From the NCBI GenBank assembly GCA_016710645.1, contig JADJVI010000018.1, positions 62,001 to 126,000 of the forward strand: a DNA stretch of 64,000 bases, given 5' to 3'. Below are positions 7,352-16,184 of the stretch, piece after piece. The notes below the pieces were generated by a model. That model saw only the letters and a program-made list of their open reading frames with translations, did no database searches and was not told the origin of the DNA. The translations under genes and the position numbers were made by a program. This stretch comes from Actinomycetales bacterium (lineage in GTDB: Bacteria > Actinomycetota > Actinomycetes > Actinomycetales > Dermatophilaceae). Every line of letters starts with the position of its first letter. Position 1 is the first letter of the stretch.

Positions 7352-10123
7352 TCAATCAAGCCGATCGGCAGCGACGACGCCTCGCAGGACGGCGTCCGCG
7401 GCCTGCCGTGCTTTGCGCCGCAGTGCCGGATGGGGCGCGACGTCGCCAAGCTGTCCGAGCAGGTCGATGAGTTGCTTGCACCGGCGCACAAAGTCGCCCG
7501 CCGCCAGGTCCGACCCTCGCAGCACGAGCTCCAGGCGCCGTCCCGTGGCCCAGGCATGGATCATCCACGCCAGCCCGGCGTCAGGGGCGCTCGTCACCGG
7601 CAAGTGGTGGTCCTGCTCGGCTTCGGTCAGCCCGGCCCAGATCGCCATCGTCGCCTCGACCGCTTCCGCGACCGCCGTGTTCGGCATTCGCGGCGAGGGA
7701 TCGGCGTCGTCGCGACGCGGCTCGTGCACGAGCATCGACACAGCCGCGGCGAGACCCGGCGCATCGAGGGTGTTCCAGACCCCGGACCGAAGGCACTCAG
7801 CGGTGAGCAGGTCACGCTCGGTGTATATCCGCCGCAGTGCCTGTCCCTGGGCGGTCACCGCCTCGCCGTCCGGCGTGAGATAGCCGCGCTCCACGAGTAG
7901 CTCGCAGATCCGGTCGAAGGTCCGCGCGACCGTGTTGGTTCGCCCGGCCACCTGGGCCGCCAACCGGTCGGCTTCCCGGCGCAGCCGCCACCACTTCTGC
8001 GCCCAGCGCGCATGTTCCTCGCGGTCCGGGCAGTCATGGCAGGGATGGGCTCGCAACTGCCCACGCGCGGCTGCGACGCGCTCGGCGGTCGAGTCGGCCT
8101 CAGCGCCAGGGACAGAGCCGGTATGCCGTCGCCCGCCCGACCGCGGCGGTGCCGTCCCGTTCTCGACGTCCTCGGGCCGCGGGAGCCGAGACACGGAAAT
8201 ACGCAACGTAGCTGCGACGTCGCGACGGGATTTCGGGTTGCGCGGGTTGAACCCCTTCGGCAGCCGGACGTTGGTCAGCGCCTCCACCGAAGAGACGACG
8301 TCGGCCGGGGTGAGGCGCACGAACTGCCGATCCTCGGTCACCACCGCCGGGCTTGGGGCGTGGTCGCCGCCGCGCGCGGAGGTGACCACCACGGCATACC
8401 CGCGGTGTCGCCCGGATGGGATCCGGATGACGTCACCAATCCGCAGCCGCCCTAGGGCTTGCGCAGCCTGCTCCCGAGAGCGCACCTGCCGGTCCTTGGC
8501 CGCACCCTTCTCCAAGCGCCGCAACTCCTCGCGAATCGCGGCATACTCCCGGAAATCGCCCAGGTGACAGGTCCAGCGCGTCGCGATCTCATCGAGCTCC
8601 CGCTCGTGGCGGCGGACCGTCCGCGCCATTCCCACCACTCCCCGGTCGGCCTGGAACTGCGCGAACGAGGTCTCCAGCACCTCCCGCGCCCGCTCGCGGC
8701 CCACTGTCGCCACCAGGTTGACCGCCATGTTGGAGGTCGGCCGGAAGCTGGAATGCAGCGGGTAGGTCCGGGTCGCGGCCAGACCGCCGACCGCGACCGG
8801 GTCGAGACCGCGCGACCACAGCACGACAGCGTGGCCCTCGATGTCGATGCCGCGGCGCCCGGCCCGGCCGGTGAGCTGGGTGTATTCGGCGGCGGTGAGG
8901 TCGGCGTGCGACTCGCCGTTGTACTTCACCAGGCGCTCGAGGACGACGGTGCGCGCAGGCATGTTGATCCCGAGGGCCAGGGTCTCGGTGGCGAAGACCG
9001 CACGGACCCGTCCGGAGCTGAAGAGTTCTTCGACGATCTCGCGGAAGGTGGGCAACATACCCGCGTGGTGGGCGGCGAACCCGCGGGTGAGGCCGTCGAC
9101 GAAATCCCAATAGCCGAGCACTCCGAGGTCTTCGTCACCCAGGCCCGCCACCCGCTCCTCCACCAGGCGACGGATTGCCTCACCTTCCTCGGTGGGGATG
9201 AGCCGTATGCCGCGCGCCAACAGTTGGCCGACCGCGGCATCGCATCCTGCCCGGCTGAAGATGAAGGTGATCGCCGGCAACAGCCCTTCGCGGTCCAGCG
9301 CGGTGATGACCTCAACCCGACTCGGGGTGGCTGCGGATCGGGGGTAACGAGACGTCGCCGCGGCGGCCTGACGGTCGCGGATGCCGCCCCGGCGGCCCGG
9401 CATTCCGGCACTCCCCCGGCGCTCCTCGTCGCGGATGCGATCCACGAGTTCGGGGTTGACCGCGACCCGGCCGCCGGACTCGACGAACAGGTCATACATG
9501 GTGCGCCCGACCATGAGGTGCTGCCACAACGGCACCGGCCGGTGCTCCGAGACGACCACCTCCACCGCGCCGCGCACGTGAGCCAGCCACTCGCCGAACT
9601 CCTCGGCGTTGGACACCGTCGCCGACAACGACACCACGAGGACGTCCTCGGGGAGGTGGATAATCACTTCCTCCCAGACCGCCCCCCGGAACCGGTCGGC
9701 GAGGTAGTGCACTTCGTCCATAACGACGTAGCCGAGGCCCGCGAGAGTCGGCGACCCGGCATACATCATGTTGCGCAGCACTTCGGTGGTCATGACGACC
9801 ACGGGAGCGTCGCCGTTGATCGCCGAGTCGCCGGTCAGCAGGCCGACCTGGGCGTGGCCATGCCGGCGTACCAGGTCGAGGTATTTCTGGTTGGAGAGCG
9901 CCTTGATCGGCGTCGTGTAGAACGCCTTGCGGCCGGTGGCCAGGGCCTGGTGGACGGCGAACTCGCCGACCACTGTCTTGCCGGCACCGGTCGGCGCCGC
10001 GACGAGCACCCCTGTGCCCTGGGCCACGGCGGTGCAGGCCTGCACCTGAAAATCGTCGAGGGGGAAGCTCAACCCGGCCGCGAATGCAGCCACCGCTCGG
10101 GCGGCGGCGTCGCTGGAGGTCAT
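7352..10123 (-). CDS. helY: Ski2/HelY-family DEAD/DEAH-box RNA helicase
   Basis: 923 residues from ATG 10123, which overlaps the stop of the upstream kinase gene by four bases (ATGA). Walker A is APTGAGKT (43-50), and motif II is DEVH (136-139). Motif VI is visible as QLTGRAGRRGID. The extended C-terminal region corresponds to the ratchet and arch regions of Ski2/Mtr4-like helicases. It should use ATP to unwind structured RNA. Length is close to mycobacterial HelY, which also sits next to tatC. Three dispersed-repeat copies or variants fall inside it. Confidence 0.9.
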   Translation of the reverse strand: MTSSDAAARAVAAFAAGLSFPLDDFQVQACTAVAQGTGVLVAAPTGAGKTVVGEFAVHQALATGRKAFYTTPIKALSNQKYLDLVRRHGHAQVGLLTGDSAINGDAPVVVMTTEVLRNMMYAGSPTLAGLGYVVMDEVHYLADRFRGAVWEEVIIHLPEDVLVVSLSATVSNAEEFGEWLAHVRGAVEVVVSEHRPVPLWQHLMVGRTMYDLFVESGGRVAVNPELVDRIRDEERRGSAGMPGRRGGIRDRQAAAATSRYPRSAATPSRVEVITALDREGLLPAITFIFSRAGCDAAVGQLLARGIRLIPTEEGEAIRRLVEERVAGLGDEDLGVLGYWDFVDGLTRGFAAHHAGMLPTFREIVEELFSSGRVRAVFATETLALGINMPARTVVLERLVKYNGESHADLTAAEYTQLTGRAGRRGIDIEGHAVVLWSRGLDPVAVGGLAATRTYPLHSSFRPTSNMAVNLVATVGRERAREVLETSFAQFQADRGVVGMARTVRRHERELDEIATRWTCHLGDFREYAAIREELRRLEKGAAKDRQVRSREQAAQALGRLRIGDVIRIPSGRHRGYAVVVTSARGGDHAPSPAVVTEDRQFVRLTPADVVSSVEALTNVRLPKGFNPRNPKSRRDVAATLRISVSRLPRPEDVENGTAPPRSGGRRHTGSVPGAEADSTAERVAAARGQLRAHPCHDCPDREEHARWAQKWWRLRREADRLAAQVAGRTNTVARTFDRICELLVERGYLTPDGEAVTAQGQALRRIYTERDLLTAECLRSGVWNTLDAPGLAAAVSMLVHEPRRDDADPSPRMPNTAVAEAVEATMAIWAGLTEAEQDHHLPVTSAPDAGLAWMIHAWATGRRLELVLRGSDLAAGDFVRRCKQLIDLLGQLGDVAPHPALRRKARQAADAVLRGVVAADRLD

Positions 10124-11025
10124 GGCGAGAGGATCGTCAGCGCCCCGGCGGCGACGTCGAGCTGCAGCGGAAGTGGCAAAAAGTCCTCGCCGTCGGCCTG
10201 TGAGCGGATGCCAGGTGAGTCGAGGGTCACCTGGCGACCGCGGAGGATCTGCACCGCCGGATGGGTGACATGTCCGCCGGAAAACACCTTCGGGAAGATC
10301 TTGAGGAACTCCATCCGGCCGATCTTGTGCAGCACCATGACATCGAAGAGGCCATCGGCGACATCGGCGTTCGGACACACCTGCATCCCGCCGCCGAAAC
10401 ACCCGCCGTTGCCGACAGCCACCAGCATGGCGGTGGTGTCGACGACCGTGTCGTCGACCCGCACGGCATACGGGATGCCGCGGAAGCGAGGCAGTTCCAG
10501 CGCCACGGCGGCGAGATAGCGCGGGGTGCCGTGCAGCAGGCGCAGCGTCTTACCGCGGTCGTTGACCAGAGTGTCGAAGCCCCCGCCGAGCACCCCGAGG
10601 AAGTAGCGATCCCCGGTCGGTTGACGAGCGGCCCCGAGATCGATCTGCCGGGTGGCGCCGGTACCGACCATGCGTGCCATCGCAGCAACATCACCGCGCG
10701 GCATACCGAGCGTGCGCGCGTTGTCGTTGCCGGTGCCGGCCGCCAGGATGCCCAGCGCGACGCCAGTCTCCGCGCAAACGTTGGCGGCCAGATGAGCGGT
10801 GCCATCGCCCCCGATCGCGACGATCGTGTCGACGGCGTCCGACGCAATGGCCGCGAGAGACCGGCTGCGCGCGGTGTCGAGGTCAGCAGCCGACAGGTCG
10901 AGCACCTCGTGTCCATCGCGACGCAGCAGCGTGGTCAGTTGCGCCCCCAGAGCACTCGCGCCGTGCCGACCCGAGTTGGGGTTGGCGATGATGCCGACGC
11001 GTCGGGTCGTGAGGGGGGCAGACAC
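10120..11025 (-). CDS. Diacylglycerol/lipid kinase (DAGK catalytic domain) family protein
   Basis: 301 residues, GTG start. It has the nucleotide-binding fold of the DAGK/YegS family: IIANPNSGR near residues 12-20 and the signature GGDGTAH (72-78), followed by GILAAGTGNDNARTLG. These enzymes phosphorylate diacylglycerol or related lipids with ATP on the cytoplasmic face of the membrane. It is the penultimate gene of the pafA-to-helY block, 9 bases after tatC, and is coupled to helY by an ATGA overlap. Confidence 0.88.
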   Translation of the reverse strand: MSAPLTTRRVGIIANPNSGRHGASALGAQLTTLLRRDGHEVLDLSAADLDTARSRSLAAIASDAVDTIVAIGGDGTAHLAANVCAETGVALGILAAGTGNDNARTLGMPRGDVAAMARMVGTGATRQIDLGAARQPTGDRYFLGVLGGGFDTLVNDRGKTLRLLHGTPRYLAAVALELPRFRGIPYAVRVDDTVVDTTAMLVAVGNGGCFGGGMQVCPNADVADGLFDVMVLHKIGRMEFLKIFPKVFSGGHVTHPAVQILRGRQVTLDSPGIRSQADGEDFLPLPLQLDVAAGALTILSP

Positions 11026-11034
11026 AGCGCGAGG

Positions 11035-11856
11035 CTACAGCGTGGACCCTTGATCGTCCGGGACGTTGAGCCAGTCCACGGAGGCGTCCCGCTTGGCCCG
11101 CCGACGGTCCAGCAACCAGCCGATGCCCACGGCGACGAAGTAGAGCGCCACCATGGGCAGCGCCATGAGGATCATCATCCACGGGTCCGGGGTGGGGGTC
11201 ATGATCGCCGTGAAGAGGAAGCAGAGGAAAACCGCGACCCGCCAACCCTTGATCATGACCCGGGAGGGCAGCGCCCCCATGGCGTTGAGGCCGACGAGGA
11301 AGACCGGCAGGAGGAAGGCAATCCCGAAGGCGAGGATGAATTTGAGCACGAAAGACAGGTAGTCGGCGCTGCCGAGGATGTTGGAGCCGCTGTCCGGCGC
11401 GAAGGACAGCAGCGTCTCGACCGCACGAGGCAACACCAGATAGGACATGTAGCAGCCGGCGAGGAACAACGGCACCGCCGCAGCGATGAAGGCGACTGAT
11501 AGCCGCTTTTCCCTGCGGGTCAGGCCCGGCAGGATGAAGGCCCAGATCTGCCAGAGCCACACCGGGGAGCTGACGATCACCCCGACGAACAGGCTCACGG
11601 CAATGAAGATCGAGAAGGCGTCCGTGATCTGGGGAAAGTTGACGGTGGTGACCGCGCCAGAGGTCTTGCGCGCGGCCATCTCGCGGATCGGCAGGGTGAG
11701 CGTGTTGTAGAGCGTCGCGTAGTACTTGCCGCCGACGATCGAGCCGACGAGGATCGCGAGGACCGAGATGACGGTGCGCCGGCGCAGCTCACGCAGGTGC
11801 TCCCCGAGGGTCATCCGCCCTTCGGGGTCACGGTCGCGGCGCAGGCGCAGGCGCAC
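11035..11856 (-). CDS. tatC: Sec-independent translocase subunit TatC
   Basis: 273 residues from GTG 11856; ATG 11814 (MTLGEHLRELRRR) is an alternative start right at the conserved N-terminal motif. Six hydrophobic segments are visible, and the first cytoplasmic loop has FILPGLTRREKR, a TatC hallmark. TatC binds twin-arginine signal peptides and, with TatA, exports folded proteins. It follows tatA by 30 bases and precedes the lipid kinase. Confidence 0.93.
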   Translation of the reverse strand: MRLRLRRDRDPEGRMTLGEHLRELRRRTVISVLAILVGSIVGGKYYATLYNTLTLPIREMAARKTSGAVTTVNFPQITDAFSIFIAVSLFVGVIVSSPVWLWQIWAFILPGLTRREKRLSVAFIAAAVPLFLAGCYMSYLVLPRAVETLLSFAPDSGSNILGSADYLSFVLKFILAFGIAFLLPVFLVGLNAMGALPSRVMIKGWRVAVFLCFLFTAIMTPTPDPWMMILMALPMVALYFVAVGIGWLLDRRRAKRDASVDWLNVPDDQGSTL

Positions 11857-11886
11857 GGTACGAGCTCGGAGCCGGGGGGTGAGAGG

Positions 11887-12150
11887 TCAGAGTCGGTCGC
11901 CAGGAGTGGAGTCGCCTTGAGTGGTTCCCGGCTGGCGCGGCGGCACGACATCACCGGGCACCGTGTCGCTGGCAGCCGGGCTCGGCTTGGGCGTGGTGCC
12001 GTCGTTCTTCATCTCGTTGACCTCGGACTTGAAGATCCGCATCGAGCGGCCCACGCTGCGCGCCATGTCGGGCAACTTCTTCCAGCCGAACAGCAGCACG
12101 AGCAGCAGCAGGACGACGATGAGGTGGCTCGGCTCGCGGAACAGGTTCAT
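11887..12150 (-). CDS. tatA: Sec-independent translocase subunit TatA
   Basis: 87 residues from ATG 12150. There is one N-terminal transmembrane helix (about residues 8-21), then the FGWKKLPDMARSVG hinge and an amphipathic helix, then a Pro/Thr-rich tail. TatA oligomers form the transport pore with TatC. The ATG overlaps the stop of the upstream membrane-protein gene (ATGA), so translation is probably coupled. Confidence 0.93.
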   Translation of the reverse strand: MNLFREPSHLIVVLLLLVLLFGWKKLPDMARSVGRSMRIFKSEVNEMKNDGTTPKPSPAASDTVPGDVVPPRQPGTTQGDSTPGDRL

Positions 12151-12542
12151 GGGCTGACGGCCTTTCGGTCTGACGGAGTCGCGTGTGAGTCTACGGGGCG
12201 CGCCCACCCAGGCAGTGCGGCCGCGCGGCGGGCCCGGCGCTCCTGGGCCAACGCCTCACGCAGCGCCTCGCGTTCCCGCGCGAGGGTGGCCGGGTCGTCG
12301 AACACGGCGAGAGTATGCCGTTGCGCCCCCTCCCCGGTCCCCTCCGCAGCCTCGCGCACCTGCTGGTCTCGCAGGCGTTCCCCGGCAGCCAGCTGCACGG
12401 CATACCCCAGGCTTTCCGCCTCGGCGAGCTGATCGGACAGCGCGACGACGTGATCGCGCAAGGATCGCAACCGGCGCCAGAGCACCCAACCGGACACCCC
12501 CAGGATGACCAGCCAGATGACGACCCAGACGAGAAGCCTCAC
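12147..12542 (-). CDS. Small single-pass membrane protein with coiled-coil tail, unknown function
   Basis: 131 residues from GTG 12542, whose bases overlap the pafC stop (GTGA). An N-terminal hydrophobic helix (LLVWVVIWLVILGVSGWVLW) is followed by a charged, Arg/Glu-rich helical region that looks like a short coiled coil. I do not recognise a named family. Its position between pafC and tatA, with stop/start overlaps on both sides, makes it part of the same transcript. Role unknown; assisting the Tat system or membrane anchoring is only a guess. Confidence 0.75.
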   Translation of the reverse strand: MRLLVWVVIWLVILGVSGWVLWRRLRSLRDHVVALSDQLAEAESLGYAVQLAAGERLRDQQVREAAEGTGEGAQRHTLAVFDDPATLAREREALREALAQERRARRAAALPGWARPVDSHATPSDRKAVSP

Positions 12543-13522
12543 GAGCGGACCTGCGGGGGATAGGCCGCCAGAGCAGCATGTGCCTGCTCGCGAATCGCGG
12601 CGACGAGGTCGGCGGGCGCCGTGACGACGAGCGCGCCGCCCAGCCGCCACGCCAGCCGACGTACCCACCCGGGGTCGGCGGCCCGGACGGTCACGCGCCG
12701 GCGGTCACCGGGCAGTTCCTTGACCGACTCGACGGGGTAGTACTCGGCCACCCACCGGGCTGACGGTTCGAGCTCCAGCTCGACGACGACATCCGCAACA
12801 CCGGGTTGGTAGGGGGTCGTGGCCAGATCGCGCGACGTCGCGTGAGCCGGCGGCGTGCCGTCGAGGTCGAGCAACTGCAGGCTTTCGACCCGGTCGAGGC
12901 GAAAGACGCGCACGTCCGCAGCCCGGTGGCACCAGCCTTCGAGGTACCAGTGCGCATCGAGGTTGAGCAGCCGCATCGGGTCGACGTCACGCTCGGTGAC
13001 CTCGTCGCGTGCCGAGGCATAGCGCAGCCGGATCCGACGATGCTGGTGGAGAGCCTGTTGGGCCCGGGCCAACATCTCGCCACCGCGCTCGGCCGGCAGG
13101 TCGACCCTGACCCGTGCCGCCAGGCCGGCTGTCTCGCCCGTGGCGGCCTCCAGCTTGGTGAGAGCTCCCAGGACGCCGTCGGGCGCGGCCAACCCGGCTC
13201 CCGCCCCCAGAGCGCGCAGGCCCACCATGAGGGTGAGCGCCTCGTCGACGGTGAAGCGCAGCGGTCTGGCAATCGCGTCGGCGTTGCCAACGAAGACCCG
13301 GCCGTCCTCCCAGTCGGCCTCGATGAGGTCGTCGGGCAGGTGACCGGGCGTGCCGCACAGGAAGAGCAGCGCGAGGTCGGACTCGAGTTGGTCGGTGCTC
13401 ACCCCGAACTGCTCGGCCGCGCGCTCCGTGGCAACCCCCTGGTTGGCCAGCAGCCACGGCACCATGGTGAGCAGCCGCTGCAGCCGCGTGGTCGCGCTCT
13501 CCTGCACGTGCCGGGCGTTCAC
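12539..13522 (-). CDS. pafC: WYL-domain transcriptional regulator PafC
   Basis: 327 residues from GTG 13522, overlapping the pafB stop by four bases (GTGA). An N-terminal helix-turn-helix (LLTMVPWLLANQGVATERAAEQFGVS) is followed by a WYL domain (HWYLEGWCHRAADVRVFRLDRVESL) and a C-terminal WCX domain. PafB and PafC form a heterodimer in mycobacteria that activates a LexA/RecA-independent DNA-damage response; genes lie downstream of pafA but act apart from pupylation. The same role is inferred here from pairing and position. Confidence 0.92.
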   Translation of the reverse strand: MNARHVQESATTRLQRLLTMVPWLLANQGVATERAAEQFGVSTDQLESDLALLFLCGTPGHLPDDLIEADWEDGRVFVGNADAIARPLRFTVDEALTLMVGLRALGAGAGLAAPDGVLGALTKLEAATGETAGLAARVRVDLPAERGGEMLARAQQALHQHRRIRLRYASARDEVTERDVDPMRLLNLDAHWYLEGWCHRAADVRVFRLDRVESLQLLDLDGTPPAHATSRDLATTPYQPGVADVVVELELEPSARWVAEYYPVESVKELPGDRRRVTVRAADPGWVRRLAWRLGGALVVTAPADLVAAIREQAHAALAAYPPQVRS

Positions 13523-14529
13523 CGCCGCACCTGCTCGCCTGGGACGGCTCCGGTATGCCGTGCAGCCGCCTCCCGCAAAAGGCTCAGTACCGCGCGTTGC
13601 AGGTCCTGGGGCGCCTCGACAACGACATCGGGGCCGAAGCCGGCGACCTCGGCGGCAAATCCGTCGATGTCGCGATAGTCGATGTCGACGAGCGACCATT
13701 GGTCGTCAATGTCGCCGATGCTGCGGGCCCGCCGACGCAGGGTGTTCCCGGCACCGACGCGAACCCGGAGGATGGCCGGCGGCTGGTCGACCACCTCGGG
13801 CTCGGTGGACCGCACCAAGACGCGGGGCTCGTGGTCGGCCGGCACGGCATACGCTCCGACGCTGCCGACCGCCTTCACCGGACCGACGATCCGACCGAGC
13901 CGGAAGACCCGTTCGGCCTCGCGTTGGGCGTCCCAGCCGGTGACATACCACCGACCCCGCCATTGAGTGAGTCCCCAGGGCTGCACCCGACGCGCGGCCA
14001 GGGTGCCGTCGGCCTTCCGGTAGTCGAAGGTCACGGCACGGCGATCGCGGACGGCTCGGCGCAGCGGCTCGAAGCTCGCCTCCTGTGTGCGAATGCGCGG
14101 CTCGACGCCGACGACCGATCGGTCGTCGAGGACGACGCCCGTGGCCGCGAGTTTGGTCAACGCGGCATTGGCCTGGGCAGCCAGGCTGGCCTGGCTCCAG
14201 ATCCGGCCGGCAAGCACGAGAGCCGACACCTCATCCGGGGTGAAGGAGATCTCCGGCAGGGCATATTCGCGCCGGTCGATGCGGTAACCGAGTTCGTCGT
14301 CGAAGAGTGGGTCGACGACCGAGGTCTCCAACGGGATGCCGAGTTCGCGTAGCTCGTCCTTGTCGCGCTCGAACATTCGGTCGAAGGCCTCGACGGATGC
14401 GGTGTCCTGGTATTGCGGCACGGCGGCCCGAATCCGCGCCTTGGTCAACGGCATACGCGTCGACAGGAGGGCGATGACAAGGTTGAGCAGCCGCTCGGTC
14501 TTGGCGGCGACGCTCGGCTGGACGCTCAC
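13519..14529 (-). CDS. pafB: WYL-domain transcriptional regulator PafB
   Basis: 336 residues from GTG 14529; ATG 14559 ten codons upstream is possible. It starts with the VAAKTERLLNLVIALLSTRMPLTKARIRAAVPQY wing-helix region, continues with FTPDEVSALVLAGRIW and has a WYL core (RWYVTGWDAQREAERVFRLGRI). It pairs with PafC, and the two genes share a four-base overlap, which fits heterodimer formation. An exact copy of the dispersed repeat encodes RHT close to the C-terminus. Confidence 0.92.
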   Translation of the reverse strand: MSVQPSVAAKTERLLNLVIALLSTRMPLTKARIRAAVPQYQDTASVEAFDRMFERDKDELRELGIPLETSVVDPLFDDELGYRIDRREYALPEISFTPDEVSALVLAGRIWSQASLAAQANAALTKLAATGVVLDDRSVVGVEPRIRTQEASFEPLRRAVRDRRAVTFDYRKADGTLAARRVQPWGLTQWRGRWYVTGWDAQREAERVFRLGRIVGPVKAVGSVGAYAVPADHEPRVLVRSTEPEVVDQPPAILRVRVGAGNTLRRRARSIGDIDDQWSLVDIDYRDIDGFAAEVAGFGPDVVVEAPQDLQRAVLSLLREAAARHTGAVPGEQVRR

Positions 14530-14591
14530 CCGAGCGACGCTACCGGACCACGTGCCCATTCTCCGGTGGGGACGAGCCGGGTGGCGAGCTT

Positions 14592-14978
14592 TCAGCGGAC
14601 GGCGACGAGGTCGACGACGAAGATGAGCGTCTCCCCCGGCTTGATCACGCCGCCGGCGCCACGCTGGCCGTAGCCGAGGTGAGCCGGGATAGTGAGCTTG
14701 CGACGCCCGTTGACCTTCATGCCGAGCAGGCCCCGGTCCCAACCCTGGATGACCTGGCCGATGCCCACGCGGAAGGACAACGGCTCGCCGCGATTCCATG
14801 AGGAGTCAAACTCCTCGCCGGTCGAGAAGGCCCACCCGGCGTAATGGGCAGAGACCGTCTGCCCGGCGGTCACCTCGGCGCCGTCTCCGACGATGAGGTC
14901 CTCGATGACGAGGTCAGCCGGGGGCACCTCACCGGGGAAGTCGAGTTCGGGCTTGCTGCGCTCGGGATTCAATGACAT
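14592..14978 (-). CDS. FKBP-type peptidyl-prolyl isomerase, single domain, cytoplasmic
   Basis: 128 residues, ATG start, no signal peptide. One FKBP domain covers most of the protein: VSAHYAGWAF, FDSSWNRGEPLSFRVGIGQVIQGWDRGLLGMKVNGRRKLTIPAHLGYG and the C-terminal ETLIFVVDLVAV. It should catalyse proline cis-trans isomerisation and assist folding in the cytoplasm. It lies between the secreted FKBP and pafB. FKBP genes between pafA and pafB also occur in Streptomyces. Confidence 0.93.
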   Translation of the reverse strand: MSLNPERSKPELDFPGEVPPADLVIEDLIVGDGAEVTAGQTVSAHYAGWAFSTGEEFDSSWNRGEPLSFRVGIGQVIQGWDRGLLGMKVNGRRKLTIPAHLGYGQRGAGGVIKPGETLIFVVDLVAVR

Positions 14979-15043
14979 GGCAGGTCCTCAGGCTGGAGAT
15001 GTGGTGGGTTGGCGTGCCGTCGTCGGCACTTAGGTCGCCGAGG

Positions 15044-16081
15044 TCAGTTGGCCGCGAGCAGGTCGACGACGAAGACGAGCGTGTCGGTGCCGGAGATCTT
15101 GGGCGGCGAGCCGGCGGTGCCGTATCCGTCGGCCGGCGGCACGACGAGCAGCACCCGGGAGCCGACCTTCTTGCCGACAAAGCCCTTGTCCCAAGCGGAG
15201 ATGACGCGTCCCGCGCCCACCTGGAAGCTGAACGGCGAACCCTTGGTCCATGACGAGTCGAAGACCGAGCCGTCCTTCCAGAGCGCCCCCGTGTAGTGGA
15301 CCGTGAGCTGCTGCCCGTCCGCCACTGTCGCACCGGTGCCCTCGATGAGCGACTGGCTGACCAGTGTCGTCGGTGCGGCTGCGCCGGACGGGATGGTGAT
15401 GGCCGGCCCGGTCTTCTCGTCGAAGGTGACGGTCGGCAGTCCGGCCACCGGCGCCACGGGAGTGCCCTCCGCCTTGGTCAGCGGCCGCGAAACGGCGAGG
15501 ACATCGACGACCCACACGGTGTTCTCGGTGCCCGAGACACCGAGGTCGGTGCGGCCGGTCGTGCCGAAACCGTCCTTGGGCGGGATGACCAGGAGGACCC
15601 GCGAACCGGTCTGGACACCCGTGAGGCCCTTGAAAAGCCCCGGGAGCAGGTTCTGCTCGTCGACGCCCAGTGACTGCGGCGTGGCGTTGTCGTAGGTGGA
15701 GTCCAGCTGGGCCCCGTCCGAGCCCTTGAGGATGGTGAAGTGCGCTTTGACGGTCGTGCCGACAGCTGCCGGTTCGCCGGTGCCAGGCGTGATGACCTTC
15801 CGAGCGGTCTCGGTGACGACGAGCGGCTTGGTCGCGATCGTCACCGTCGGCTTGCTGGCGGCCCCGCCAGTGACCGTGATGGTGTCCAACGCAGTGAGGT
15901 CGGTCGTCGTGCCGAGCGGTCCGGCCGGTGTGGCCGCCGCGGAGGCGGACGTGGTGGCGCTTGACGACCCGGCGGAGGTCGACGCCGTGGGGCCCGAGGT
16001 GGTGGCACTTTGGCCGCAGGCGGCAAGGAGGGCAGCTGCGGCAACCGCGCTCAGGGCGCGGACGGCATACGAAACGGACAC
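15044..16081 (-). CDS. Tandem FKBP-type peptidyl-prolyl isomerase lipoprotein
   Basis: About 345 residues from GTG 16081, chosen because GAGG lies six bases upstream; GTG 16093 would add four residues. A lipoprotein signal peptide ends in the lipobox LLAAC followed by an Ala/Ser/Thr-rich linker. Two FKBP domains follow. The second (about residues 240-345) keeps the full FDSSWTKGSPFSFQVGAGRVISAWDKG signature. The first is degenerate in the active-site stretch. The protein is therefore predicted to be exported and membrane-anchored, acting on folding outside the membrane. It lies directly downstream of pafA. Confidence 0.9.
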   Translation of the reverse strand: MSVSYAVRALSAVAAAALLAACGQSATTSGPTASTSAGSSSATTSASAAATPAGPLGTTTDLTALDTITVTGGAASKPTVTIATKPLVVTETARKVITPGTGEPAAVGTTVKAHFTILKGSDGAQLDSTYDNATPQSLGVDEQNLLPGLFKGLTGVQTGSRVLLVIPPKDGFGTTGRTDLGVSGTENTVWVVDVLAVSRPLTKAEGTPVAPVAGLPTVTFDEKTGPAITIPSGAAAPTTLVSQSLIEGTGATVADGQQLTVHYTGALWKDGSVFDSSWTKGSPFSFQVGAGRVISAWDKGFVGKKVGSRVLLVVPPADGYGTAGSPPKISGTDTLVFVVDLLAAN

Positions 16082-16173
16082 GAGGGACCTCACGGAAGGA
16101 CGTGGCGGACGCGCGGGGCGGCCCGCCGTCGGACGCGCCACTGTAACCCGCCCCGCTGTGTCCGAGCACACCC

Positions 16174-16183
16174 GGTATGCCGT
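16174..16183 (+). repeat. Intergenic copy of the dispersed GGTATGCCGT motif after pafA
   Basis: An exact copy lies two bases beyond the pafA stop codon (TAA at 16187-16185 on the minus strand), in the 103-base gap before the FKBP lipoprotein gene. It is a single copy with no inverted partner nearby. Confidence 0.7.
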
Positions 16184-16184
16184 G

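Noticed and set aside
8459..10519. Very long open frame antisense to helY
   Set aside because: Third-position GC bias creates long open frames opposite real genes; the protein has no recognisable domain, while helY on the other strand is a clear helicase.
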